Assembly (NCBI GenBank): GCA_947492175.1
Contig: CANLMQ010000032.1
Coordinates: 1-64,000 of the forward strand
Direction of reading: 5' to 3'
From: an uncultured Draconibacterium sp.
GTDB lineage: Bacteria; Bacteroidota; Bacteroidia; Bacteroidales; Prolixibacteraceae
Length of the DNA: 64,000 nt
Each line of letters starts with the position of its first letter. Positions within the stretch are counted from its first letter, which is position 1. Of the stretch, positions 8,921 through 18,304 are shown piece by piece. The translations under genes and the position numbers were made by a program. A model generated the notes under the pieces. It made no database searches. It was not told the origin of the DNA and saw only the letters and a program-made list of their open reading frames with translations.

Positions 8921-10561
8921 TTACTTACTAAGTAAATCAGTAACCGGAATTTTCTGAAAGTAAAGCTCTTTTACTCCTTCATAAAGAATTCCAATGGTAT
9001 GCTCATCGATCATCGTCATACAGGAGTAACCATAACCTCCATCTTCATTTAACTCCAGCTGATATTCTTCGGGCCAGGTCATTCCCTGATCCAAACTCGC
9101 CTTAATGGTCATATTTGCTCGCTTAAGCTTATTATTCGGATTGGAAAAGAACAGCACGTGTTTTTTTCCGTCGCCAACTTTAACGTCAGCACTAATGATA
9201 CTCGCCATGCAGTTTGATTCAGGCAATGCTGAATTGGAAGATGAATGCGTGATCCAGGTTTTGCCGAGATCGTTTGTTACTGCAACTGCACGTCCATTTG
9301 TTTCGCCTTTGTCTTTCCGGTTCCGATCGTCGCGCATGTTTAACATCAGACCGCCATTCTCCAGCTCCACTACCTGGGCTTCTGTTGTATTCGATTTGGC
9401 TCCGGCGCCAATGTGCCAAGTCTCACCGTGGTCCTTGCTGTAAACTATGGTTGAGTGACAGGTATATTGTCCTCCGTCCAACGCTTTTTCGCCAATATCA
9501 GCTTTAAACTGAGCGGGGAATACCAGCGTGCCATTTTCCATACTAATTCCTCTGCCCGGGCCTTGCAAAAGCAACTGCCAGCCGGGCTTCTTTATTTGTT
9601 CTGTAATATTAACCGGCTCTGACCAGGTTAATCCATCATCAGTACTTTTTGCCAAAATAAACTGACCTGTTTCTTCAGGAGATATTCCTGGTTTCGACGC
9701 CCACCACAACATGTCTTTTTCAGTGGCTCCACTCATCCATAAAGCGGCAACCCAAATGGTCCCGGTCTCGTCGTCGTACAAAATGCAAGGATCGCCCACG
9801 CCGTTGAGTTTTTGCGGCTTTCCACCCCATTCTCCCATGTCCATTATGATCTTCATTGGTTCCCATGTTTGGCCACCATCCGTGCTGCGACTCATGCCAA
9901 TATCAATATCTTCTTGTAAATCTTTGCTGTTGTTGTAACGTGCATCGTAAACCACAATTAAAGTTCCTTTAGTTGTAGTTACGATTCCGGGAATTCGATA
10001 GGTATCGCAGTTATCCTGACCTTGCTGACGAACAACATGGCCAAATCGGATTGAATGTTTTTCGGGTTGAATTGATTGTTTTATCTGGTGATCAAATTCC
10101 AGAATAACTTCTTTTATTTGAATTTGGGATTCAATATTTGCATTTGTTTTGGCTGCAAATGAAACTGAAAATGAACTATAAAGTCCGGATAATTTTGGAT
10201 CTACTTCAATGATTGTTTTTTCCCAAATATCAGAAGTTTCGCCAATCGTAAGTACAGCCCCCTGATCGCTATTTGAATCAGCACTAATAAGTTGTATGTT
10301 ATTTATTGCGTTTCCTACATCTGAATTTGGAAAAATCAATTCAACAGAAGTAAGTTTTTGGGATTGCCCGTTTAATGTTTTTTGAATATTAATAAAAGCA
10401 ACCTCGTTGATTTCCTTTTGTATAAACACCGGCACATTTCTAATTTGAACCTGAACCTCTGGCGGCAGCAAAGCGATTTCATTGTTTCCGTGACTTTTAG
10501 TACAACTACCAAAAGCAATTATTTGGATGAAAAATAGTGTTACAACGATCAGTCTTCTCAT
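8921..10561 (-). CDS. nanH: GH33 exo-alpha-sialidase
   Basis: 546 residues. The signal peptide has a possible lipobox at C20 (AFGSC). An N-terminal sandwich domain (about 30-165) of the BNR-associated kind precedes the six-blade propeller. The arginine-triad motif appears as TYRIPGI (R189), followed by YDARYN. Five Asp boxes are visible: STDGGQTW, STDDGLTW, SKDHGETW, TNDLGKTW and SLDQGMTW. The C-terminal tyrosine/glutamate region is GGYGYSCM to LYEGVKELYF. It releases terminal sialic acid from host or environmental glycoconjugates. It is the first enzyme gene after susCD and is separated from it by a strong hairpin, which may set its expression below that of the transporter. Confidence 0.94.
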   Translation of the reverse strand: MRRLIVVTLFFIQIIAFGSCTKSHGNNEIALLPPEVQVQIRNVPVFIQKEINEVAFINIQKTLNGQSQKLTSVELIFPNSDVGNAINNIQLISADSNSDQGAVLTIGETSDIWEKTIIEVDPKLSGLYSSFSVSFAAKTNANIESQIQIKEVILEFDHQIKQSIQPEKHSIRFGHVVRQQGQDNCDTYRIPGIVTTTKGTLIVVYDARYNNSKDLQEDIDIGMSRSTDGGQTWEPMKIIMDMGEWGGKPQKLNGVGDPCILYDDETGTIWVAALWMSGATEKDMLWWASKPGISPEETGQFILAKSTDDGLTWSEPVNITEQIKKPGWQLLLQGPGRGISMENGTLVFPAQFKADIGEKALDGGQYTCHSTIVYSKDHGETWHIGAGAKSNTTEAQVVELENGGLMLNMRDDRNRKDKGETNGRAVAVTNDLGKTWITHSSSNSALPESNCMASIISADVKVGDGKKHVLFFSNPNNKLKRANMTIKASLDQGMTWPEEYQLELNEDGGYGYSCMTMIDEHTIGILYEGVKELYFQKIPVTDLLSK

Positions 10562-10595
10562 AATTATTTAATTAATTCATTTATCAGTTTTTGGT

Positions 10596-10624
10596 AAGGA
10601 GAGTTGTAAGATACAACTCTCCTT
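10596..10624 (-). other. Intercistronic hairpin between SusD and sialidase genes
   Basis: A perfect 12-bp inverted repeat (AAGGAGAGTTGT and its complement) with a 5-base loop lies in the 101-base gap between the SusD stop and the sialidase start. In the transcribed (minus) direction it is not followed by a T-run. It therefore looks more like an mRNA-processing or 3'-protection hairpin than a full terminator. Confidence 0.7.
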
Positions 10625-10662
10625 TTTCTCTAACCAAACTAAATCTATGTAAAAATTACAGT

Positions 10663-12147
10663 TTAATAACCTTCTGTCTGTATTAATTCCGAATCGTTTG
10701 CCAACATGCTCTCAGAAATAGAGTAATATATTTTATAAGCTTCTGAAACATCAAGTGAAGCAACTTCATCAAAAACATAAGTGTCACCGGCCCGAACGAG
10801 GTCCCACCATCTTTTTCCTTCTCCAATAAATTCTTTATACCTCTCGTCGAGAATTGCTTTTGCATTCAGGTCCTTGGAACTGTTAGAGTATTCATGTCCT
10901 GCGAAATTCTCGCCATAAGCGCGAGATCTTACTGCATTAATTTCGGATGAAGGATCTTCTCCCATATTATTTTTTGCCTCAGCCAGTAAGAGCAACACAT
11001 CGGCATAGCGATAAACGGGAACGTTATTATAACTCCAGCGAGTTCCATCGTCACCAATCACTCCAAGGAATTTATTCAGGATAGCTCCCTGATAATTGGG
11101 ATCTCCCGCCTGAAAGGGTACATGAACATTGCCGTCGTCGTATATACGAATAAAGGTACTACGACGTTGGTCCATATTATCATCCATAAGCAGAAGTGTT
11201 TTTTCTGAAGCGCCATAACGGCTTAATCCATTTACAACAAAACCACTCATTGACGAACCGTTTTCATCATACAATGGAGCCAAATCCACAGCCCTTGTTG
11301 TAAAGTAAGTTCCGTAAAAATTACTTGCCTGATCTTTCTGATAATCAATTGTAAAAATAAACTCATTATTACTTTCATTTCCTTGTCCCCAAAGGTTATT
11401 GTAATCCGCAAGTTCAAAACCAGTAATTTGCTGAAGTGCCGATTTTGCTTCATTAAAATCGCTGTTTCCGCCACCAAGCACTTTCCCCGACCAGATATAT
11501 GCATCACCTTTTAAGGCCAGAGTTGCTGCTTTCGACCAGTAAATCTGTTTACCCAACCAGAGGCTGTTGTCACTTCCAAAATATTCCAACGATTTGGCAA
11601 TGTCACTTTTAATTTGCGCCATTACTTCACTTTTAGGTGAACGTGGTCTTTTAAGTGCTTCCAGATCCACCTCCAATAGCGGTTCTGTAGCAATCGGAAC
11701 ATCACCCCATGCTTTTAACATTGTATAATACACATAGGCACGTACACCATACATTTGCCCTAGCATGTGATTTAGATCTTGTTCTTCTGCAAATTGAACT
11801 TCCGGTGCATTTTTAATAAAGTCGTTGACATAATGCAACAATCCGTAAAAATTAGCCCAGTTGCCAAAATACACCAATGATGTACTTATATTATTGGCAA
11901 TCAGATCAAGGTCGGCAGGAGAATTTGCAAAAGTATTTCCTCCCCACAGATCAGAGCGTACTTCTCCCATTTGCCAGATTGTATAGGTATAATTACGGAA
12001 ACTTGCATAAATACCAACTTGTGCCGCTTTGGCTGCTTCTTCAGTATCCCAAAACCCGTTATAGGTTAAATCACTGTCCGGTTTCATATCCAATTCGCAT
12101 GATCCCAGAACTAATATACTGATTAGTACAAAAATATATTTCTTCAT
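10663..12147 (-). CDS. nanU: SusD/RagB-family sialic-acid-binding lipoprotein (NanU-like)
   Basis: 494 residues with a lipoprotein signal ending at the cysteine of VLGSCELD and the acidic residues that favour surface export. The N-terminal TPR region (LDLIANNIS to EVQFAEEQDLNHMLGQ, YGVRAYVYYTMLKAWGDVP) and the C-terminal RYADVLLLLAEAKN, RYKEFIGEGKRWWDLVR motif are standard for SusD. It caps its SusC partner, encoded 13 bases upstream, and captures the glycan. Context makes it the counterpart of NanU, the sialic-acid-binding SusD of Tannerella nan operons. Sialic-acid specificity is inferred, not visible in the sequence. Confidence 0.85.
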   Translation of the reverse strand: MKKYIFVLISILVLGSCELDMKPDSDLTYNGFWDTEEAAKAAQVGIYASFRNYTYTIWQMGEVRSDLWGGNTFANSPADLDLIANNISTSLVYFGNWANFYGLLHYVNDFIKNAPEVQFAEEQDLNHMLGQMYGVRAYVYYTMLKAWGDVPIATEPLLEVDLEALKRPRSPKSEVMAQIKSDIAKSLEYFGSDNSLWLGKQIYWSKAATLALKGDAYIWSGKVLGGGNSDFNEAKSALQQITGFELADYNNLWGQGNESNNEFIFTIDYQKDQASNFYGTYFTTRAVDLAPLYDENGSSMSGFVVNGLSRYGASEKTLLLMDDNMDQRRSTFIRIYDDGNVHVPFQAGDPNYQGAILNKFLGVIGDDGTRWSYNNVPVYRYADVLLLLAEAKNNMGEDPSSEINAVRSRAYGENFAGHEYSNSSKDLNAKAILDERYKEFIGEGKRWWDLVRAGDTYVFDEVASLDVSEAYKIYYSISESMLANDSELIQTEGY

Positions 12148-12160
12148 AATTTATTGCTGT

Positions 12161-15100
12161 TTAAAAAGTTACGTTTAAACCAAGAGTATAGGTTCGTGGA
12201 AGTGGAAATCTTCCTGAATCGATACCCGAAGATGATTCTTCAGGGGTACTACCTGAGAATCCATTAAAGTAAGCCAGGTTGGAGCCGGTTACGTATAGCC
12301 TCATGCCCTTGAAAATATTGTTGGCAATTTTGCCCTCCAAATCGTAGCTCAGTGTTACCTCACGTAAAGCCAGGTAATCACCTTTTTCCCACATGCGCGA
12401 ACTACTGCTTGCCATCGATCCCTGGTCTCCTCCGGCAGCAAGGTGGTTTCTCTGACGGTCAACCAGCGTAAAGATTGGCACATCGGCGGTTGGATTCTCC
12501 GCCGTCCACGAATCGGCGATTTCAATTGGTCCATTCTGGTTACCCTGTGTCTGAGCAATACCTTTCACCCGGCGTCCATTAATAATATAGTGACCTACTG
12601 CGAAGTCGGATTTTACAAATAAACTGAAGTTTTTGTATTTGAAATCAGACGTTAAACCACCTGTAAACTTAGGTGTTCTCCTGCCAATTACAACACGGTC
12701 GAGGTAGTTAATTATATTGTCACCATTTAAATCTTTCCAGCGTGTATCGCCCAGAAAACGCACATCCTTCTTAGTTGCAAAGTCAACAACCCTACCTGCA
12801 TCTGCATCAATTTCAGCCTGAGTATGATAAACCCCGTCAAAAACATAAGCGGTAATTACATCTAATCCTACTCTTTCGCCTTCCTGCAGCCCGCCAACGT
12901 ATTTTGTTCCATCTGTTGCAGGATCATAGATTTCAGTACCTCCCTGTCGTTTCTTTTCAACACCGTTTTCCGGAAGTGATTTCGCATAATTTTTTACCGA
13001 ATAGTAAGTGAGGCCAACATTCCAGTTAAAGTCGTTGGTTTTTATTACATCGGCATTAACCTGTAATTCCAAACCACGATTTTGCAACGTTCCGTTGTTG
13101 GTAGTAATTGAAGAAAAGCCTGTCCATAATGGTAATGTTAAACCAGCAAGCTTATCTTTCACGTCTCGGATAAAATAGTCGGCAATTAAAGTTACCCGAT
13201 CATTATAGAATCCAACATCCAACCCCATATTGAAAGTAGTTGAACGTTCCCATTTCAGGTCGAGTAATGGAAGTTGCGTATTTGCATATCCCGACTGGGT
13301 GTCGAAAATTGCTGTTTTGGCATAAGTACCAAATACGCCAAAGTTGCTCAGAACTTCAAGGTTACCGTTCACACCATAGCTCAGTCGGGGCTTAATTTTG
13401 CTAATCGTTGATTTTAGCTTGGAATTGGTAAAGAATTTTTCGTTATGAATGTTCCAACCTGTTGAAACACCCGGGAAAAATCCGTATTTATTATTTCCTA
13501 AACGGGAAGATCCATCATAACGGAAAGTCAATCCCAGCAAATATTTATAATTAAAGTCGTAGTTGACCTGCCCAAATAACGAAGCAATTTCGTAGCCCGT
13601 GTTATAAGAATAAGGAACTCCGCTTGCTTCTGAACCTACATTCATGGTATAAATCAGATCAGTAGGAGAAAGGCGGGTTGCCGCATTAAACGTAAAATAG
13701 TTCTCTGTAAAATATTCTGTCCCCAACAATGCGTTTACATTGTGTTCTCCTACAGATTTCTTATAGTTTAACATTGCAGTTATCTGTTCGCGTAACGTTC
13801 GGGTATAAGAAGCAGCAGACTCTCTTCCGGTTCTCAAAGATCCTGAATTCAGATAAGCTTTGTTAAAAGATTCATTGGTGTTATTTATTGAAAAATGGCT
13901 TCCTCTAACGGTTAGATTAAAGTCGTTAAGAAAGCTATAATCAAACTGAACAGAACCTGTAAATCTTTCTTCAAGATTTGATCTAACAAATTTATCCCGG
14001 TAATACAACGGATTCCCGAATCCCAGATAAGTACCAGGTTGGTATTCATTTGACAAACTACCATCAGTATTGTTGTTATAAATCCTTGAAGTGGGCGCTA
14101 AACCGGCAGTTCGTTGAAACAGGTTATATTCTGAATCATAAGGTAAATTTACACTTGAATGTGCAAAAATCATATTAGAGCTTACCTTCAAATTCTCGGT
14201 AATTTTATACGATCCGTTAAATGTACCCGAAAGACGTGTAAAACCAGAACCAAAAACAAGGCCGTTATCATCCATGTACCCCAAACCAAGATAATAGGTT
14301 CCTTTCTCGTTTCCTCCATCAAAAGACAGGCTGTAATCCTGTGAATAGCTATCCTGGTAGAAAAGCTCATTCATCTGGTTTTCCTGGAAAATCAAAGTAG
14401 TACCCGGATTAATCGGGTCTTCGATTGTCTGCCAGCCTTCGTAATTCAGCAAGTATTTATTTTCATCCGTAAGCACCATAGTCGTATAAATCGAATTGGT
14501 AGCATTATTTCCGGTTGCCGCAGCATGTCCTCCTGTTAGAAATACATCGAGCCAAGGATACCCCATTACATCCTGAGCTCCGCGAACAGCAAGTCGGTTA
14601 AATTTCACATAGTCAGCTGCCCCAAGGTACTCCATCGGATCCTTACGACGCTGGTTAGAAGTAAATTTTGCTTTAAATGATACATTCGATTTACCAACTT
14701 TACCTTTTTTTGTTGTAACCAGAATCACTCCGTTAGCAGCCCTGGCACCATAAATAGCAGTTGAGGCAGCATCCTTTAATACTTCCATTGATTCAATATC
14801 GTCCGAATTCAATGCATAAAAAGAACTTGGTACTCCATCAACAAGAATCAAAGGAGAACCTGTTCCTGAGAAACTGGTACCTCCGCGAACTACCATCGAT
14901 GGTGTGGTTCCCGGCTGCCCTGTAGTTTGAGTAACTTTCAAACCAGCAATGGTTCCCTGCAATGCTGTTGCTGCATTAGAACGAGGAACACTTTCCAATA
15001 CTTTTGTATCGAGTTTTGAGATTGATGTAGTCATCTCTGCTCTCGATTGAGTAGTATAACCTGTTATTACGACTTCATCTAATGCTGTTGTTTCGGTTTC

Positions 15101-15400
15101 CATAACTACATTCAAAAACTGAGATGCAACAACCTGAATTCTTTGTGATTTAAATCCAATCATTGAGAACTCCAACTCTGATTTGTCTACTGAAGGAATC
15201 TCAATAGCAAATTCTCCATCGATATTTGTTGAAACACCGGTAGTAGTGCCAACAATAATAACATTAACACCGGGTAAAGGTAGGTTTTGCGAAGCATCAA
15301 CAACCTTCCCCTGTATTACATCCTGCGCCATGCTACTTACCACTCCCATAAAAAGAAGGAAGAGTAAAACAATGGCCTTTTTAGTTAGAACTTTTTTCAT
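12161..15400 (-). CDS. nanO: SusC-family TonB-dependent outer-membrane transporter (NanO-like)
   Basis: 1079 residues: signal peptide ending at SMAQ, carboxypeptidase-D-regulatory-like domain (about 28-105), TonB box region ALDEVVITGY, plug domain (about 115-235) and a 22-strand barrel ending in a C-terminal aromatic (GLNVTF). It lacks the N-terminal STN signalling domain, unlike the two SusCs in the ECF loci. This fits control by a cytoplasmic one-component regulator. It is the first gene of the sialic-acid operon, and a good promoter lies 40-70 bases upstream. It imports sialic acid or sialylated oligosaccharides to the periplasm, by analogy with Tannerella NanO. Confidence 0.87.
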   Translation of the reverse strand: MKKVLTKKAIVLLFLLFMGVVSSMAQDVIQGKVVDASQNLPLPGVNVIIVGTTTGVSTNIDGEFAIEIPSVDKSELEFSMIGFKSQRIQVVASQFLNVVMETETTALDEVVITGYTTQSRAEMTTSISKLDTKVLESVPRSNAATALQGTIAGLKVTQTTGQPGTTPSMVVRGGTSFSGTGSPLILVDGVPSSFYALNSDDIESMEVLKDAASTAIYGARAANGVILVTTKKGKVGKSNVSFKAKFTSNQRRKDPMEYLGAADYVKFNRLAVRGAQDVMGYPWLDVFLTGGHAAATGNNATNSIYTTMVLTDENKYLLNYEGWQTIEDPINPGTTLIFQENQMNELFYQDSYSQDYSLSFDGGNEKGTYYLGLGYMDDNGLVFGSGFTRLSGTFNGSYKITENLKVSSNMIFAHSSVNLPYDSEYNLFQRTAGLAPTSRIYNNNTDGSLSNEYQPGTYLGFGNPLYYRDKFVRSNLEERFTGSVQFDYSFLNDFNLTVRGSHFSINNTNESFNKAYLNSGSLRTGRESAASYTRTLREQITAMLNYKKSVGEHNVNALLGTEYFTENYFTFNAATRLSPTDLIYTMNVGSEASGVPYSYNTGYEIASLFGQVNYDFNYKYLLGLTFRYDGSSRLGNNKYGFFPGVSTGWNIHNEKFFTNSKLKSTISKIKPRLSYGVNGNLEVLSNFGVFGTYAKTAIFDTQSGYANTQLPLLDLKWERSTTFNMGLDVGFYNDRVTLIADYFIRDVKDKLAGLTLPLWTGFSSITTNNGTLQNRGLELQVNADVIKTNDFNWNVGLTYYSVKNYAKSLPENGVEKKRQGGTEIYDPATDGTKYVGGLQEGERVGLDVITAYVFDGVYHTQAEIDADAGRVVDFATKKDVRFLGDTRWKDLNGDNIINYLDRVVIGRRTPKFTGGLTSDFKYKNFSLFVKSDFAVGHYIINGRRVKGIAQTQGNQNGPIEIADSWTAENPTADVPIFTLVDRQRNHLAAGGDQGSMASSSSRMWEKGDYLALREVTLSYDLEGKIANNIFKGMRLYVTGSNLAYFNGFSGSTPEESSSGIDSGRFPLPRTYTLGLNVTF

Positions 15401-15441
15401 AAATTTGAATTTTTATTGTTTTATGTATGACATAATGCAGA

Positions 15442-15472
15442 CAAATATAGAGATTAGTTTTTTATTTCAAAA
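15442..15472 (-). promoter_or_regulatory. Bacteroidota-type promoter of the sialic-acid operon
   Basis: On the minus strand a -7 element TATATTTG (15442-15449) matches TAnnTTTG exactly. A TTTG -33 element (15468-15471) lies 18 bases upstream, slightly short of the usual spacing. The predicted RNA start is near 15435, leaving a leader of about 35 bases before the SusC ATG at 15400. Confidence 0.65.
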
Positions 15473-15489
15473 GGTTTTTTAAAATTTGT

Positions 15490-15504
15490 ACATTTTTAAA
15501 ATGT
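15490..15504. promoter_or_regulatory. Candidate operator in the regulator/SusC divergent region
   Basis: A perfect 7-bp inverted repeat, ACATTTT-T-AAAATGT, lies 16 bases before the regulator ATG and about 18 bases upstream of the nan -33 element. A TGTACA palindrome overlaps its left edge. Place and symmetry suit a GntR-family dimer, but the DNA is AT-rich, so chance symmetry is possible. Confidence 0.35.
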
Positions 15505-15520
15505 TTAGCTTAAATAAATT

Positions 15521-16228
15521 ATGACAACACATAACCTGATAAATCAATTATCGACAGTAGATAACAGCAGCCTGGTTGATAAAGTAGAAATGCAGTTATT
15601 AGAAATCTTTATTAACCGGGGCTTAAAAACCGGAGATAAAATACCTAAAGAACTGGAACTGGCCAGTGCTATGGGAGTTAGCCGCACAGTAATTCGGGAA
15701 TCTCTTACCAGGCTGAAAGCCATGGGCCTTGTGGATTCGGTAAAACACAAGGGAACAGTTCTTACCAGCCCAAACCTGGCACAGATTCTTCAGAAATCTA
15801 TGATTCCTAAAGTACTTGATGACGAAACATTAAAAAACATTTTCGAAATACGTCTTATTCTTGAAATTGGAATGGCAGACTCCATTTTTAAAAATATTAC
15901 TGATCAGGATATTCAGGAACTTGAAGAGATCATAAACTCTGAACCTGAAGCAACAGGAGATGTACTGTTTGATATTGATCATGAGATTAAATTTCATGGT
16001 AAACTGTATGAAATTACACACAACTATACTTTAATGAGTTTTCAAACAATACTGTTGCCAGTTTTTAATTTTGTTTATGACAGTGGTTTAATAAACCGGC
16101 CAATTAAAAAGAAGAAATATGTTTCTCATCAGGAATTGGTGGAAATTCTAAAAAATGGAAATCCTAAAAAATTTAGGGAAGGTATGCGTAAACATTTGGA
16201 TAATCACTTTAACAGACTGCTTGAGTAG
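15521..16228 (+). CDS. GntR-family (FadR/FCD subfamily) regulator, likely controls the nan operon
   Basis: 235 residues. The N-terminal winged helix (about 18-85) has the GntR signature GDKIPKELELASAMGVSRTVIRESLTRLKAMGLV. The C-terminal FCD all-helical effector domain (about 95-228) keeps candidate metal-binding residues: D145 context DIDHEIKFHGKLYEI, and the histidines of SHQELVEIL and RKHLDNHF. It is divergent from the sialic-acid operon across a 120-base gap. E. coli NanR belongs to the same subfamily and responds to Neu5Ac, so an analogous repressor role is the best inference. Orthology to NanR is not claimed. Confidence 0.82.
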   Translation: MTTHNLINQLSTVDNSSLVDKVEMQLLEIFINRGLKTGDKIPKELELASAMGVSRTVIRESLTRLKAMGLVDSVKHKGTVLTSPNLAQILQKSMIPKVLDDETLKNIFEIRLILEIGMADSIFKNITDQDIQELEEIINSEPEATGDVLFDIDHEIKFHGKLYEITHNYTLMSFQTILLPVFNFVYDSGLINRPIKKKKYVSHQELVEILKNGNPKKFREGMRKHLDNHFNRLLE

Positions 16229-16325
16229 TTTCTTCTTGTATCTTTAAATAATACCCGATAAAATCAATACTACTCTGAGTTTCCTTTCAAAATCTTTCAG
16301 CTTAAACAACAACAATAAATCATTT

Positions 16326-16373
16326 AAATAGAGGGTCTTCCCGGAATTTCGGTAAAACCCTCTATTTTCTTAT
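16326..16373 (+). terminator. Terminator after the FadR-type regulator
   Basis: An 11-bp perfect stem (AAATAGAGGGT with its complement) encloses a 20-base loop with an inner CCG/CGG pairing, and is followed by TTTTCTT. It lies about 100 bases past the regulator stop and isolates it from the ECF locus. Confidence 0.8.
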
Positions 16374-16381
16374 AACTATTG

Positions 16382-16400
16382 TTGTAATTGTTTATTACAA
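16382..16400. promoter_or_regulatory. Inverted repeat upstream of the first ECF sigma gene
   Basis: A perfect TTGTAAT-N5-ATTACAA repeat lies just past the terminator and about 135 bases before the ECF ATG. It is a possible operator for the ECF locus. The rest of the 305-base gap (16229-16533) outside this repeat and the terminator shows no gene and no clear TAnnTTTG element. Confidence 0.3.
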
Positions 16401-16533
16401 AATCAATATTCACGTTCGATTCTCATTGTCCAAAAATAAAAAAAATTGAAAGTTTTGAATTTACCCCGACAAAGAGTTAAGCTTACAGAATCTTTTCAAC
16501 TATCGTTTTTTATGCTTTATTTTGTTGCTCTCA

Positions 16534-17133
16534 ATGTCAACTGAAAAAATATATGATATTAAGAAACTCCTCTCAGGTGATGAAGAAGCATGGATCGACC
16601 TGTTCAAGGAGCACTATGTGAGTTTGTGTGCCTACTCAAGGCGATATGTTGGCCGTAAAGACATTGCTGAGGAGATTGTGTCTGAAACTTTTTTCAAAAT
16701 CTGGGAGAATAAGAAAACAATTGACATTAGTACTTCGCTAAAATCTTACCTTTTTCAGGCAGTTGCAAATAATTCGTTGTATCATTTGCGAAAACTAAAA
16801 CGCGAAGAAAAACTAGCTGACTATTTTTCAGAGACCGAAAACATAAATATCGGGTTCACTGAAACTGCAGAAAATATTACAGAGCAAAGCTTACTCATGC
16901 AGGAACTAAATACCCGAATTGAAGATGCCATAAATCAACTTCCTCCGCAGCAACAAACAGCATTCCGCTTAAAACGCTTCGAAGGAAAAAAAAACAAGGA
17001 AATTGCATTGGAAATGGGTATTGCAGTAAAAACCGTTGAAATGCACCTTTCCAAAGCCATGACTTCCATGCGAGAGAATCTAAAAGATTACCTCCCTGCC
17101 TTCCTCCTTTTTATCCTTCTTAAATTAAATTAA
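16534..17133 (+). CDS. ECF-type RNA polymerase sigma factor (Bacteroidota family)
   Basis: 199 residues from the ATG at 16534. A TTG four codons upstream is open but less likely. Region 2 spans about 20-90 (LFKEHYVSLCAYSRRYVG, EEIVSETFFKIWENK). Region 4 spans about 125-185 (INQLPPQQQTAFRLKRFEG, NKEIALEMGIAVKTVEMHL). It heads the standard sigma, FecR, SusC, SusD module in which a glycan signal passed through SusC and FecR frees the sigma factor to transcribe the PUL. The FecR gene starts 66 bases downstream. Confidence 0.92.
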   Translation: MSTEKIYDIKKLLSGDEEAWIDLFKEHYVSLCAYSRRYVGRKDIAEEIVSETFFKIWENKKTIDISTSLKSYLFQAVANNSLYHLRKLKREEKLADYFSETENINIGFTETAENITEQSLLMQELNTRIEDAINQLPPQQQTAFRLKRFEGKKNKEIALEMGIAVKTVEMHLSKAMTSMRENLKDYLPAFLLFILLKLN

Positions 17134-17199
17134 AAAAAAACAGATTTCCATACAGGGTTTTTTAACTTCAATGCATCATAGTACTGCAAGCAGAATATT

Positions 17200-18189
17200 A
17201 TGCACGAAAAAAACACAATACATACGACAATAATCCGATTGTTCAGCGGTGAAGCCACTCCCGATGAGAAAAGTAAAGTTGGAGCCTGGCTAAAGCAATC
17301 AGACAACAACCGGAAATTATATGCCGACCTTCAGGAAATATGGCTGGCTACAGGAGTCCCGGGGAATAGGGACAATTACAACACAGAAGTTGCTGTAAAA
17401 GTCTTTAAAGAAAGAATACAAAATACTGGAAATAAAGGTAAAGTGTTCCGATTGAAAGAGATTTTAAAATACGCTGCAATCGTTGTTTTACTGGTATCAT
17501 TGCCGATAGTGTACTACTTTGGCAAAACAAACTCAAATTTTAATGAAACCTATACCACTATCACCTGTGCATTTGGCGATAAATCAACTATTACATTACC
17601 CGATGGTTCTTTTGTACATCTAAACTCGGGTAGTAAACTTATTTTCAACAACAATTTTCATAGTGAAGCCCGAATGGTTTCGTTGGAAGGTGAAGCTTAT
17701 TTTTCAGTGAAGAAAAACAAGAATATTCCTTTTAAGGTAAAGGCGTCTGATATTGAAATTGAAGTTTTAGGTACGGAGTTTAACTTAAAGGCTTATCCCG
17801 ACGAAAATACTATCTCTACTACTTTGGCAGAAGGAAGTGTTCAGATAAAAAGTAAATCTCAGCAAGCCTTAATGGAACCGGGTCAGAAAATAGTTTACAA
17901 CCGGGTTGATAATGAAATGAAGCTGTTCGAATTAAAAGATATTACTCCTGAAACAGAATGGAAAGAGGGGCGCCTGGTATTTAGAAATGAATCGCTGGAA
18001 GAGTTGGAATTGAAGTTGGAGCGATGGTTTGATGTAGATATTGAATTTGCCGACGAACTGGTAAAAAAGAGAAAATTTACCGGAATATTGGAACGGGAAA
18101 GCATTCTGGAAGCCATCACCTATTTTAGTTTTTCAAAACATGTAGGCTATAAAATTAAAGACAACGAAATAACTTTTTATTCAAAATAA
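17200..18189 (+). CDS. FecR-family anti-sigma factor
   Basis: 329 residues. A cytoplasmic sigma-binding N-terminus (1-88, with LFSGEATPDEKSKVGAWL) is followed by one membrane helix (about 89-107), then a periplasmic FecR domain (LPDGSFVHLNSGSKL, GEAYFSVKKN, VLGTEFNLKAYPDE). A DUF4974-type C-terminal domain (about 258-329) is the predicted contact for the STN domain of SusC. Its partners are encoded on either side: the ECF sigma upstream and an STN-bearing SusC downstream. Confidence 0.92.
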   Translation: MHEKNTIHTTIIRLFSGEATPDEKSKVGAWLKQSDNNRKLYADLQEIWLATGVPGNRDNYNTEVAVKVFKERIQNTGNKGKVFRLKEILKYAAIVVLLVSLPIVYYFGKTNSNFNETYTTITCAFGDKSTITLPDGSFVHLNSGSKLIFNNNFHSEARMVSLEGEAYFSVKKNKNIPFKVKASDIEIEVLGTEFNLKAYPDENTISTTLAEGSVQIKSKSQQALMEPGQKIVYNRVDNEMKLFELKDITPETEWKEGRLVFRNESLEELELKLERWFDVDIEFADELVKKRKFTGILERESILEAITYFSFSKHVGYKIKDNEITFYSK

Positions 18190-18230
18190 CTAAGAATTGA
18201 AATAACTTATGAATTAAAAAACAGTACAAA

Positions 18231-18261
18231 AAAGAGGAAGTGTTCCCGCACCTCCCCTTCT
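18231..18261 (+). other. Hairpin in the FecR-SusC gap, locus 2
   Basis: The left arm AAGAGGAAGTG pairs with the right arm CACCTCCCCTT around a TTCCCG loop, with two mismatches, ending 43 bases before the SusC start. A hairpin of the same design (GGAAGTG opposite CACTCC) occupies the same place in the second ECF locus at 28931-28961. It may be an attenuator, an RNA-stability element or the target of an antisense RNA. Confidence 0.55.
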
Positions 18262-18304
18262 ATTAGTATTAAACCGAAGTTTAACATTAAAATCATTCAA
18301 ATTT

